From: Ideonella_A intermedia_A
Lineage (GTDB): Bacteria > Pseudomonadota > Gammaproteobacteria > Burkholderiales > Burkholderiaceae_C
Direction of reading: 5' to 3'
DNA: 64,000 bases
Assembly (NCBI GenBank): GCA_943370175.1
Contig: CALRPU020000014.1
Coordinates: 52,643-116,642, forward strand
How positions within the stretch are numbered: the stretch's first letter is position 1; each line of letters opens with the position of its first letter. Of this stretch, positions 1 to 8,267 are shown piece after piece. The notes beneath the pieces are model-generated. The model was not told the DNA's origin. It did no database searches and was given only the letters and a program-made list of their open reading frames with translations. The position numbers and the translations under genes are program-made.

Positions 1-2029
1 CCTGGGCGCGGGCGGCAGCGCGGAGCGCGTCGACTTCCTCGACGACCAGCGCGCCGTGGCCACCCAGGCCACCTATTCGAGTTGCCGGGTCGAGGACCCG
101 GTGGACGCGGACGGTCGCTACGCCGGTCCGGCCTGGGAGCTGAGCACCCGCCGCGTGCGCCTGAACTTCGAGGAAAACGAGGGCATTGCCGAGGGCGCGG
201 TGCTGCGTTTCTACGGCGTGCCGATCCTGGCCGCGCCGGTGCTGAGCTTTCCGCTGACCGACGCGCGCAAGTCGGGCTGGCTGCCGCCCAGCATCACCAT
301 CGACAACAAGAGCGGCTTGCAAGTGTCGGCGCCTTACTACTGGAACATCGCGCCCAACCGGGACGCCACCTTCACGCCGTCGCTCAGCGCCAAGCGCGGG
401 CCGGGGCTGGGCACGGAGTTTCGCTACCTGGAGCCCCGCTACAACGGGCAGTTCAACCTCGACCTGGTGCCACGCGACCCATTGGCCGGCCGCAGCCGCT
501 ACCTGTTCGGGGCGCGGCACGAGGCCTCGCTGGTGCGCGACACGCAGTTGTCGGTCAAGGTGCTGCGGGTGTCCGACGACGACTACTGGAAGGACCTGAC
601 CCGCAACCTGCCGAGCCTGACACCGCGCCTGTTGCTGTCGGACGCGCAGCTCACCCGCCCGTTCGGTGCCAACGCGTCATGGACCGCCTACGCCCGCGCG
701 CAGTCCTGGCAGGTGCTGCAGAACGCCGACGCCGCCAGCCGCATCGAGGCGCCCTACGACCGGTTGCCGCAGGTGGGCGTGCGCACCACACAAACCTTGG
801 GCGGCGGCCTGGAGGTCGACTTCGCCGGCGAGTTCAACCGCTTTGCCAACCCGGGTGGGGTGACGGGCGGCGTTCAAGGTGTGCCCACCGGCGCCATCGC
901 CGGCACCGTGGCCAGCGGCACCGGCGTTCGCCTCACCGGCACACGGCTGCACGCCTTGGGCACCATCAGCCGGCCCTGGGTGCGCCCGGGCTGGAGCATC
1001 ACGCCCCGCTTGTCGCTGAACGCCGCGTCCTATGCCACCGACCAGCGCATGACCGACGGCCGCACCAGCGCGTCGCGGGTGATCCCCACGCTCAGCGTCG
1101 ACAGCGGCTGGGTCTTCGAGCGTGACACCCGCTGGTTCGGCAAGGCCCTGCGCCAGACGCTGGAGCCGCGCCTGCTGTATGTCAACACGCCGTTCCGTGA
1201 CCAGTCGCGGTTGCCGAACTTCGACTCGGCGGTCAAGGACTTCAACTTCGATTCCATCTACACCGACAACGCCTTCTCCGGCGTGGACCGGGTGTCCGAC
1301 GCACACCAGCTGACCGCGGGCGTCACAACGCGGTTGCTCGACCCGGGCTCGGGCGTTGAGGCCATGCGGCTGGGCCTGGTGCAGCGCTTCCTGTTCAAGG
1401 ACCAGCGCCTGACCAACGATGGCGCGCCCTTCACCCGACGCTTCTCAGACGTGCTGCTGCTCGGGTCCACCAGCCTGCTGCCGCAGTGGACCTTCGACAG
1501 TTCCATCCAGTACAGCCCGGACATCCGCCGGGTGGTGCGTTCGCTGGCCAGCGCGCGCTACTCGCCGGGCCCGTTCCGCACGTTGAACGCCACCTACCGA
1601 TTGACCCGCGGTCTGAGCGAGCAACTCGAGCTGGGCTGGCAGTGGCCGCTGTACGGTCCGGTGCAAGAGATGGCGCGCCGCAGTGGGCAGACGCTGGGCG
1701 CCTGGGGCGCCGGCGGCAGCGGCGCGCCGCAGTGCGGCGGCACCTGGTACGCCGTGGGGCGCATCAACTACAGCACCCGCGACAGCCGCATCACCGACTC
1801 GATCCTCGGTCTGGAATACGACGCCGGCTGCTGGATCGGCCGCGTCGTGGCCGAACGCCTGTCCACCGGCCGCAGCGAGGCCACCACGCGTTTGCTGCTG
1901 CAGCTGGAGCTGGTGGGTCTGTCACGCTTGGGTGCCAGTCCGCTGCAGGTCTTGAAGGACAATATCCCCGGCTACCGGCTGTTGCGCGAACCCTCGAGCA
2001 CCGGCACGTCTGCGAACCTCTATGACTGA
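1..2029 (+). CDS. lptD: LPS-assembly outer-membrane protein LptD (C-terminal part; 5' end outside window)
   Basis: LptD is the outer-membrane beta-barrel that, with the lipoprotein LptE, inserts lipopolysaccharide into the outer leaflet. The open frame already runs at base 2, so the gene begins upstream of the window. The first residues read LGAGGSAERVDFLDDQRAV followed by ATYSSC, matching the conserved LptD stretch just before the barrel that contains a disulfide cysteine; a later Cys pair region (around bases 1730-1835, APQCGG and DAGCWIG) also fits LptD. The rest is alternating barrel-strand sequence with frequent aromatic/arginine girdles. The GTG near base 56 is only an internal codon. 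The stop overlaps the start of surA by 8 nt, so the two are translationally coupled. The partner lptE lies about 14 kb away on the other strand. Family assignment is firm; only the N-terminal jelly-roll is missing from view. Confidence 0.95.
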   Translation, partial: LGAGGSAERVDFLDDQRAVATQATYSSCRVEDPVDADGRYAGPAWELSTRRVRLNFEENEGIAEGAVLRFYGVPILAAPVLSFPLTDARKSGWLPPSITIDNKSGLQVSAPYYWNIAPNRDATFTPSLSAKRGPGLGTEFRYLEPRYNGQFNLDLVPRDPLAGRSRYLFGARHEASLVRDTQLSVKVLRVSDDDYWKDLTRNLPSLTPRLLLSDAQLTRPFGANASWTAYARAQSWQVLQNADAASRIEAPYDRLPQVGVRTTQTLGGGLEVDFAGEFNRFANPGGVTGGVQGVPTGAIAGTVASGTGVRLTGTRLHALGTISRPWVRPGWSITPRLSLNAASYATDQRMTDGRTSASRVIPTLSVDSGWVFERDTRWFGKALRQTLEPRLLYVNTPFRDQSRLPNFDSAVKDFNFDSIYTDNAFSGVDRVSDAHQLTAGVTTRLLDPGSGVEAMRLGLVQRFLFKDQRLTNDGAPFTRRFSDVLLLGSTSLLPQWTFDSSIQYSPDIRRVVRSLASARYSPGPFRTLNATYRLTRGLSEQLELGWQWPLYGPVQEMARRSGQTLGAWGAGGSGAPQCGGTWYAVGRINYSTRDSRITDSILGLEYDAGCWIGRVVAERLSTGRSEATTRLLLQLELVGLSRLGASPLQVLKDNIPGYRLLREPSSTGTSANLYD

Positions 2030-3467
2030 ACCCCTCCTTCCGCGCTGCACCGATCGCCCCGACGCCCGCGTGCGCAAGCCCTTGCGTCATGTGGGCGCGG
2101 CCGCCTGGATGCTGGTGGCCAGCACCATGGCGTCGCAGGCTGGCGCCCAGTTGAAGCCGCCGTCCGGCGCCCCCGCGCCAGCGCGCGCCGCCCCCGCGCC
2201 GGCCCCGGCACCCGCCGCCTCAACGGGCGGGCGCAGCACGGTGCGCAACGGCGACTACATCCTCGCCGTCGTCAACCAGGAGCTGGTCACGGCCGGCGAG
2301 GTCACCCAGCGCATGGAGCGCGTGCGCGAACAGGCCGCCCGCAGCGGCGCCCGCGTGCCGCCCGAAGACGAGCTGCGCAAGCAGTTGATCGACACGCTGA
2401 TCGACGAACGCGTGCTGATCACCTACGCGCGTGAAACCGGCCAGCGCGTCGACGACATCGAACTGGAGCGCGCGGTGCTCAACGTCGCCGCGCAGAACCA
2501 GATCAGCCTCGCCCAGTTGCGCGACCGCCTGCGCGCCGAAGGCGTCGACTACGGCCGTTTCCGCAACAACGTGCGCGACCAGCTGCTGATCGAGCGCATC
2601 CGCGAGCGCGAGGTGCAGCAGCGCATCCGCATCACCGACACCGAGATCGAGAACCTCATCGAGGAGCAGCGCACCGCGGCGGGCAACTCGTCGCAGCTCA
2701 ACCTGGCGCAGATCCTCGTCACCGTGCCCGAAGGCGCGCCGGCCAACGTCGTCACCGAGCGCCGCCTGCGCGCCGACAACGCCCTGGCCCGCGTGCGTGC
2801 AGGCGAGTCCTTCGAAGCCGTCTCGCGCGAGCTGTCCGAGGACGCCAACCGCGCCCAGGGCGGCGTCATCGGGCTGCGGCCTGCCGACCGCCTGCCCGAC
2901 GTCTTTGTCGAGCACATCAAAGGCCTGAAGTCGGGTGACATCGCCCCCACGCTGCTGCGCACCGCCGCTGGTTTCCACGTCCTGAAGGTCGTTGAGCGCA
3001 AGGACGCGGCAGCGTTCACGATCACCCAGACGCGCGCGCGGCACATCCTGCTGCGCCCTTCGGCGCAACTCAGCGAAGACGCCGCCAAGCGCCGCCTGGC
3101 TGGCTTCAAGGACCAGATCGCGAGCGGTCGACGCACGTTCGAGCAATTGGCCCGCGAGAACTCCGAGGACGGCAGTGCCGCGGCCGGTGGCGACCTGGGC
3201 TGGCAGTCGCCGGGCTCGCTGGTGCCCGAGTTCGAGGAAACCATGAACGCGCTGCCGCTCGGCGGCCTGTCCGACCCCATCGTGTCCCGTTTTGGCGTGC
3301 ACCTGATCCAGGTGATGGAGCGGCGTGACGTTCAGCTGGACGCGAAGCAGCAGCGCGAGCAGGCCCGCAACGTGCTGCGCGAGCGCAAGTTCGACGATGC
3401 CTACAACGACTGGTTGACCGAGCTGCGCTCGCGCGCCTACATCGAAATGCGCGAGGCCCCGCAATAA
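2022..3467 (+). CDS. surA: Periplasmic chaperone / peptidyl-prolyl isomerase SurA
   Basis: SurA escorts unfolded outer-membrane proteins, including LptD, to the BAM complex. The 481-residue product has a hydrophobic N-terminal segment (about residues 24-42, ending ASQAGAQ), an Ala/Pro-rich linker to about residue 72, a SurA-N helical domain beginning near DYILAVVNQELVT, and two parvulin domains: the first around residues 225-325 (QLNLAQILVTV ... GFHVLKVVERK), the second around 335-440 (RARHILLRP ... FGVHLIQVMERRD). The length is somewhat above the usual 430 because of the low-complexity PAPAPAP linker after the signal peptide. The ATG overlaps the lptD stop (ATGACTGA), fixing the start. It is followed 46 nt later by rsmA; pdxA, which often sits between surA and rsmA in proteobacteria, is absent here. 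Confidence 0.95.
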   Translation: MTEPLLPRCTDRPDARVRKPLRHVGAAAWMLVASTMASQAGAQLKPPSGAPAPARAAPAPAPAPAASTGGRSTVRNGDYILAVVNQELVTAGEVTQRMERVREQAARSGARVPPEDELRKQLIDTLIDERVLITYARETGQRVDDIELERAVLNVAAQNQISLAQLRDRLRAEGVDYGRFRNNVRDQLLIERIREREVQQRIRITDTEIENLIEEQRTAAGNSSQLNLAQILVTVPEGAPANVVTERRLRADNALARVRAGESFEAVSRELSEDANRAQGGVIGLRPADRLPDVFVEHIKGLKSGDIAPTLLRTAAGFHVLKVVERKDAAAFTITQTRARHILLRPSAQLSEDAAKRRLAGFKDQIASGRRTFEQLARENSEDGSAAAGGDLGWQSPGSLVPEFEETMNALPLGGLSDPIVSRFGVHLIQVMERRDVQLDAKQQREQARNVLRERKFDDAYNDWLTELRSRAYIEMREAPQ

Positions 3468-3513
3468 GCGCCACCGCGAGCCGCCACCGAGAGCCGCTGC
3501 GCGGCCTTTGCCG

Positions 3514-4302
3514 ATGAAACACCAGGCCCGCAAGCGTTTCGGCCAGCATTTCCTGACCGACGGCCTGGTGATCGGCGACATCGTCCGGACCATCGACCCG
3601 CGGCCCGGCGAGGCCTTGGTCGAGATCGGCCCAGGCCTTGGCGCCATGACCAACCCATTGGTCGAACGCTGTCAGCGCCTGACCGTCATCGAGTTGGACC
3701 GCGACCTGGCCGCCCGGTTGCGCCGCCGGCCCGAGCTGGACGTGGTCGAGGCCGATGTCTTGAGCGTCGACATCGCTGCCCTGTCTCAGCGCCTGGGCGC
3801 GCCGCTGCGGGTGGTCGGCAACCTGCCTTACAACATTTCCACGCCCATCCTCTTCCACCTGCTCGCGGCCGTGGGCCATGTGCAGGACCAGCACTTCATG
3901 CTGCAAAAGGAGGTGGTGGACCGCATGGCGGCCGCGCCGGGCAGCAAGGCTTACGGCCGGCTGTCGGTGATGCTGCAGTGGCGCTACGACATCGAGTCGG
4001 TGCTGGACGTGCCGCCCGAGGCCTTCGACCCGCCGCCCCGGGTGGATTCGGCGGTGGTGCGCATGCAACCGTTGCCGGCGGCCGACGTCGCGCACGTCGA
4101 CGCGGCGCTGCTGGGCGAGATGGTGGCGGTTGCTTTTTCGCAGCGCCGCAAGATCCTGCGGGGCACGCTCGGCGCTTGGCTGGCGGCGCGCGGCTGCGCG
4201 GTTCCATTCGACCTTCAGCGCCGCGCCGAGGAGGTGCCGGTCGCGGATTACTTGGCCTTGCTCCGCGCCGTGCAAGACGCGGCGCCCTCGTCCGCGCCAT
4301 GA
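3514..4302 (+). CDS. rsmA: 16S rRNA (A1518/A1519-N6)-dimethyltransferase
   Basis: RsmA (KsgA) dimethylates two adjacent adenines in helix 45 of 16S rRNA during late small-subunit assembly. The 262-residue protein starts MKHQARKRFGQHFL, the family's characteristic N-terminus; an upstream in-frame TTG at 3508 is less likely. The SAM-binding glycine loop EIGPGLGAMT is at residues 38-47, the acidic ribose-binding residue is in VIELDRDL, and the catalytic NLPYN motif is at 103-107. Length and motif spacing are typical. It is the last gene of the lptD-surA-rsmA series, and its stop codon abuts a perfect 10-bp hairpin. Confidence 0.96.
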   Translation: MKHQARKRFGQHFLTDGLVIGDIVRTIDPRPGEALVEIGPGLGAMTNPLVERCQRLTVIELDRDLAARLRRRPELDVVEADVLSVDIAALSQRLGAPLRVVGNLPYNISTPILFHLLAAVGHVQDQHFMLQKEVVDRMAAAPGSKAYGRLSVMLQWRYDIESVLDVPPEAFDPPPRVDSAVVRMQPLPAADVAHVDAALLGEMVAVAFSQRRKILRGTLGAWLAARGCAVPFDLQRRAEEVPVADYLALLRAVQDAAPSSAP

Positions 4303-4303
4303 A

Positions 4304-4328
4304 AAAGCGGCCCGCATGGGGCCGCTTT
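4304..4328 (+). terminator. Hairpin terminator after rsmA
   Basis: AAAGCGGCCC and GGGCCGCTTT form a perfect 10-bp stem around a 5-nt loop, starting 2 nt after the rsmA stop. The downstream T run is only the TTT within the stem, so termination strength is uncertain. The same core stem (AAAGCGGCC/GGCCGCTTT) recurs after hpf at 24094-24115. On the other strand it could also stop transcription from the barstar gene. Confidence 0.65.
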
Positions 4329-4529
4329 GCTGGCAGCGACAACGCCCCTCAGGCGGCGTTCAAGCGGCGTTCAACCACATCGCCGTGTCGAAGGCGCTGC
4401 TCATCATGGGCATGTTCATGCCGAAACTCGAATTGGCCGCGGACTTGGCGCTCGGCTTGGCCGGCTTGTCCGCAACACCCTGGGCCACCTCAGTCGCCCG
4501 CTCCCATGACCCTTGTTCCTGAGAGCGGG

Positions 4530-4925
4530 CTACTGAAAAGAATAGAAGCACCTGAAGGGGACCTTGCGCTCCGCCCAGAAGTCGGCGGCGTCTCGGAACA
4601 CGTCCAGCAATTGCTCGCGCGCCTCGCGGTCGAAGCGGGCGTTGTCCGGCAGTTGTTCCAGCACCACCACGAAGCCGGGCTGCGCGCCCGCCTTGTGCAC
4701 CAGGTCGGTCATGCAGTCGTACAGCGCGTCGTAGTTCTTGCCGAAGTGCGCTGGAAACAGGAAGGACTGGGCGATGCCTTCGAGCACGTCCTGCTTGGAC
4801 TGGGCCGCGCTCAGGTTGGCGTAGAGAAAGTGCTGGTCGACCGCTTGCGCGGCCTGCATCAAATCCTCCACGCGGTAAGCGCGGATCGATTGAACAATGT
4901 TCGGACGGACTGTCTGCAAGAGCAT
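4530..4925 (-). CDS. Barstar-family ribonuclease inhibitor
   Basis: The 131-residue product has the barstar core: FGKNYDALYDCMTDL resembles the helix that plugs the active site of barnase-like RNases, followed by a beta strand (GFVVVLEQL) and an acidic C-terminal helix (LLDVFRDAADFWAERKVPFRCFYSF). The ATG at 4925 is preceded at ideal spacing by AAGGAGG, a full-strength Shine-Dalgarno; this is decisive against the much longer upstream open frame. It lies 89 nt downstream of the secreted RNase gene in the same direction. The gap contains an A/T-rich stretch (about 4941-4965) unlike the surrounding G+C, which could carry a separate promoter so that inhibitor is made in excess. Role inferred: cytoplasmic immunity against the co-encoded RNase. 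Confidence 0.9.
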   Translation of the reverse strand: MLLQTVRPNIVQSIRAYRVEDLMQAAQAVDQHFLYANLSAAQSKQDVLEGIAQSFLFPAHFGKNYDALYDCMTDLVHKAGAQPGFVVVLEQLPDNARFDREAREQLLDVFRDAADFWAERKVPFRCFYSFQ

Positions 4926-5014
4926 GTCGCGTTCCTCCTTAGAGCACGAAAAACAAAATTGAACCGAAAGGCGCCGTGGTTCGATGGCGGGCCGCGGGGG
5001 ATGGTTGGAGGGGA

Positions 5015-5425
5015 TCACGGCACGATGCGCCTGAAACTCGCGTAGTGATCGTCGGTGTAGTAGCACGCCTTGGGGGCTTGCGGCGGGTCCCCGCCGCAAA
5101 CGATTCGCCGGGCGCCACGGTTGCGCGCGCCGGGCGTCTTGACGGTGTATTCCCGGTAAAAACCGCGCGGCTCGCGGGGCAACAGGCGCTCCCGGTTGCC
5201 GAAGATGGTGCCGTCCTTGCCGTAGGGGAAGGGGCCGCCCGAGCGGATGAGCCGTTCGGTTTGCTGTGCTTCCGGGGGCAATTGCGACAAGGCGACGGTG
5301 GCGCTGTCTGGCAGCGGCCCGCGCGCCAGGGCGGGACTGGTGTGCAGCAGGGACACCGCCAGGCTGGCCGCAAGTCCGAACTTGCGCCATGCAGACAACG
5401 CAAGTGGCCGACCGATCTCCGACAC
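5015..5425 (-). CDS. Secreted guanyl-specific ribonuclease (barnase / RNase Sa-like)
   Basis: The C-terminal about 100 residues match the microbial N1/T1-type RNase fold: LIRSGGPFPYGKDGTIFGN, then LPREPRGFYREYTVKTPG with the catalytic Glu, RGARRIV with the phosphate-binding Arg, and YYTDDHYASFRRI with the catalytic His. N-terminal residues include a classic Sec signal (WRKFGLAASLAVSLLHTSPALARG). The GTG at 5425 has AGGGA upstream and yields 136 residues; the ATG at 5542 would put about 40 extra residues before the signal peptide and is unlikely, and a TTG just before the signal is another option. Expected to be exported and to cleave RNA after G. The barstar gene follows directly, consistent with a toxin/inhibitor pair. 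Confidence 0.88.
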   Translation of the reverse strand: MSEIGRPLALSAWRKFGLAASLAVSLLHTSPALARGPLPDSATVALSQLPPEAQQTERLIRSGGPFPYGKDGTIFGNRERLLPREPRGFYREYTVKTPGARNRGARRIVCGGDPPQAPKACYYTDDHYASFRRIVP

Positions 5426-5707
5426 GGGTTTTCCCTGAAATTTCAAACCCGTATGGTAGCGAATCGGGGCCAAAACCTCAAGCCTCTGCCTCAATTTAGA
5501 GCAGGGTCTCAGGGGTGATAGTGGTTGCTCACTGTCAACCAAGTCCTTGATTCGCTTGAGAAATATGGCGTCACATCCGCGCGTGGAGCCCCCGCGCGGT
5601 GGGGGGTGGTCACCGCGGGAATTCCCTCGGTTCGACCGGGGATAGCCGGTCGCGTTGGCCCGCCATCGCCCCCAGGCCGCCCGGGAGCGACGGGCACCGA
5701 CGCCGCC

Positions 5708-8005
5708 TTAACCGCGCGCGGCGTTCGCGTCGGCCACCGTCAGGGCGGTCATGTTGACGATGCGGCGCACCGTGGCCGACGGCGTCAGGATGTGCACGGG
5801 CTTGGCCGCGCCCAGCAGCACCGGGCCGATGGCAATGCCGCCACCGGCGGCGGTTTTGAGCAGGTTGTAGGCGATGTTCGCCGCGTCGATGTTCGGCAGC
5901 ACCAGCAGGTTGGCCTCGCCGGTCAGCGCGCTGCCAGGCATCAGCTGCTTGCGGTAGGCGGCGTCCAAGGCGGCGTCGCCGTGCATTTCGCCGTCGACTT
6001 CCAGCCATGGTGCGCGCTGCTGCAGCAAGGCCAGCGCGTCGCGCATCTTGACCGCCGACGGGTGATTGCTGGAGCCGAAGTTGCTGTGCGACAGCAGCGC
6101 CGCCTTGGGCTGCAAGCCGAAGCGCATCATTTCTTCGGCGGCCATCACCGTGATCTCGGCGAGCTGGTCGGCGCTCGGGTCGTAGTTGACGTGGGTGTCG
6201 ACCAGCATCACCTGGCGACCCGGCAGGATCAGACCGTTCATGCAGGCGTAGGTGCGGGCGCCGTCGCGCAGGCCGATCACCTGATCGATGTACTGCAAGT
6301 GGTGCTGCGTGGTGGCCCAGGTGCCGCACAGCATGCCGTCGACCTCGCCCTTGTGCAGCAGCATCGAGCCGATCAGCGTCAGGCGCCGCCGCATCTCGAT
6401 CTTGGCCAGCTGCGCGGTGACGCCCTTGCGCGCGGTCATCTGGTGGTAGGTCTGCCAATAGTCGCGGTAGCGGTGGTCGTCTTCGGTGTTGACCAGGTCG
6501 TAGTCGCGGCCGGCCTCCAGGCGCAGGCCGAACTTGACGCAGCGTTGGGCGATCACGTCGGGGCGGCCGATCAGGGTGGGGCGCGCCAGGCCTTCATCGA
6601 CCACCACCTGCACCGCGCGCAGCACCCGCTCCTCCTCGCCTTCGGCATAGGCCACGCGTTTGTGCAGCGCGCGCTTGGCCAGCGTGAAGATCGGCTTCAT
6701 CGTCGTGCCGGAGGCGTAGACGAAGGTCTGCAGCTTCTCGCGGTAGGCGTCCATGTCCTGGACCGGGCGCAAGGCCACGCCGGAATCGGCCGCCGCTTGC
6801 GCCACCGCCGGCGCGATCTTCATCATCAGGCGCGGATCGAAGGGTTTGGGAATCAGGTATTCCGGCCCGAAGCTGAGGTTGGCGCCAGCGTAGGCCGCGG
6901 CCACCACCTCGCTTTGCTCGGCCTGCGCCAGCTCGGCGATGGCGTGCACCGCGGCGATTTCCATCTCCACCGTGATGGTCGTGGCCCCCGAGTCCAGTGC
7001 CCCGCGGAAGATGTAGGGAAAGCACAGGACGTTGTTGACCTGGTTCGGGTAGTCGGTTCGCCCGGTGGCGATGATGGCGTCGCCGCGCACCGATTTGACC
7101 TCCTCGGGCAGGATTTCCGGCGATGGGTTGGCCAGCGCGAAGATGATCGGGTGGGCGGCCATCGTGGCCACCATGTCGGCCTTGAGCACGCCGGCCGCCG
7201 ACAGTCCGAGGAACACGTCCGCGCCCGCGATCACCTCGCGCAGGCTGCGCTGCGCGGTGCGCTGCGCGAACTGGACCTTGTCCTCGTCCATCAGCTCGGT
7301 GCGGCCTTCGTAGACCACGCCGGCCAGATCGGTCACCCAGATGTTCTCCCGCGGCAAGCCCAGCTTGACGAGCAAACCCAGGCAGGCCAGTGCGGCGGCC
7401 CCGGCCCCGGAGGTCACCAACTTGACCTGCCGGATGTCCTTGCCGCCCACCTTCAGCGCGTTCAGCAGCGCCGCGCCCACCACGATGGCCGTGCCGTGCT
7501 GGTCGTCGTGAAAGACCGGGATTTTCATGCGCTCGCGCAGCTTGCGCTCGACGTAGAAGCAATCGGGCGCTTTGATGTCCTCGAGGTTGATGCCGCCGAA
7601 CGTGGGCTCCAGCGCCGCGATGATGTCCACCAGCTTGTCGAGGTTGTTCTCGGCGAGCTCCAGGTCGAACACGTCGATGCCGGCGAACTTCTTGAACAGC
7701 ACGCCCTTGCCTTCCATCACCGGCTTGCTGGCCAGCGGGCCGATATTGCCCAGGCCCAGCACCGCGGTGCCGTTGGTGACCACCGCCACCAGGTTGCCGC
7801 GCGAGGTGTAGCGGAAGGCGTTGGCCGGGTCGGCGACGATCTCCTCACATGCTGCGGCCACGCCGGGCGAGTAGGCCAGGGCCAGGTCGCGCTGGTTGAT
7901 CAGTTGCTTGGTGGCGGCGATGGCCACCTTGCCGGGGGTGGGAAACTCGTGGTATTCAAGGGCGGCACGGCGCAATTCGGCGCTTTTGTTCTCGGCGGTG
8001 GGCAT
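5708..8005 (-). CDS. maeB: NADP-dependent malic enzyme (with C-terminal phosphotransacetylase-like domain)
   Basis: Catalyses oxidative decarboxylation of malate to pyruvate with NADP+. The 765-residue length and two-domain build are those of MaeB. Residues 1 to about 430 are the malic enzyme part: LAYSPGVAAAC, GTAVLGLGNIGP, the substrate/metal region GGINLEDIKAPDCF, FHDDQHGTAIV, and the nucleotide-binding TSGAGAAALACLGL. The second half (from about KRALHKRVAYAEGEEERVL) is phosphotransacetylase-like and is thought to be regulatory (acetyl-CoA) rather than catalytic in this family. The start ATG (MPTAENKSAELRRAALEYHEFP) matches the usual N-terminus. It is divergent from the two-component genes at 8268, which may sense C4-dicarboxylates. 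Confidence 0.96.
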   Translation of the reverse strand: MPTAENKSAELRRAALEYHEFPTPGKVAIAATKQLINQRDLALAYSPGVAAACEEIVADPANAFRYTSRGNLVAVVTNGTAVLGLGNIGPLASKPVMEGKGVLFKKFAGIDVFDLELAENNLDKLVDIIAALEPTFGGINLEDIKAPDCFYVERKLRERMKIPVFHDDQHGTAIVVGAALLNALKVGGKDIRQVKLVTSGAGAAALACLGLLVKLGLPRENIWVTDLAGVVYEGRTELMDEDKVQFAQRTAQRSLREVIAGADVFLGLSAAGVLKADMVATMAAHPIIFALANPSPEILPEEVKSVRGDAIIATGRTDYPNQVNNVLCFPYIFRGALDSGATTITVEMEIAAVHAIAELAQAEQSEVVAAAYAGANLSFGPEYLIPKPFDPRLMMKIAPAVAQAAADSGVALRPVQDMDAYREKLQTFVYASGTTMKPIFTLAKRALHKRVAYAEGEEERVLRAVQVVVDEGLARPTLIGRPDVIAQRCVKFGLRLEAGRDYDLVNTEDDHRYRDYWQTYHQMTARKGVTAQLAKIEMRRRLTLIGSMLLHKGEVDGMLCGTWATTQHHLQYIDQVIGLRDGARTYACMNGLILPGRQVMLVDTHVNYDPSADQLAEITVMAAEEMMRFGLQPKAALLSHSNFGSSNHPSAVKMRDALALLQQRAPWLEVDGEMHGDAALDAAYRKQLMPGSALTGEANLLVLPNIDAANIAYNLLKTAAGGGIAIGPVLLGAAKPVHILTPSATVRRIVNMTALTVADANAARG

Positions 8006-8267
8006 GGCCTGGTCTCGCTTCTCAATGGGCGGCGGAGTGAGCGGCTGACGGAGCCGCTGGAGGACAGCGTGCGCATCGGGTCACGGCGGCGCGGCCTGAG
8101 GGGCGCGCCGCCGGTGCGCAAACGGGCCGCGATTGTAGGAGTGCGGGTTGGCACAAGCCTGCAACGACCCGTCCGGAGTGTCGCCGTGTTGACGTGGCGC
8201 GGCATGCGCATTTCTGCGTAGCGCGGCCCGCCGTGGCTCGGCGACACTGGCCCCGGACCCCGCCACC

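Noticed and set aside
4360..4551. 63-codon minus-strand frame after barstar (ending MNMPMMSSAFDTAMWLNAA)
   Set aside because: It overlaps the barstar 3' end, has no recognisable domain and no good ribosome binding site. A real small gene cannot be excluded but is not supported.
5530..5545. TTGACA on the minus strand upstream of the RNase gene
   Set aside because: No acceptable -10 hexamer at 16-18 nt, so I do not call a promoter from the -35 alone.
8148..8166. TTGGCAC...TGCA resembling a sigma-54 promoter upstream of the histidine kinase
   Set aside because: The GG and GC elements are one base too close (9 instead of 10 nt between them), and that spacing is strict for sigma-54.
5525..8221. 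898-codon open frame on the plus strand opposite maeB, and similar very long frames opposite surA, leuS, metX and the RND pump genes
   Set aside because: They are antisense shadows caused by high G+C third positions; translations are low-complexity Arg/Ala/His/Gln-rich with no domains, while the other strand encodes clear enzymes.
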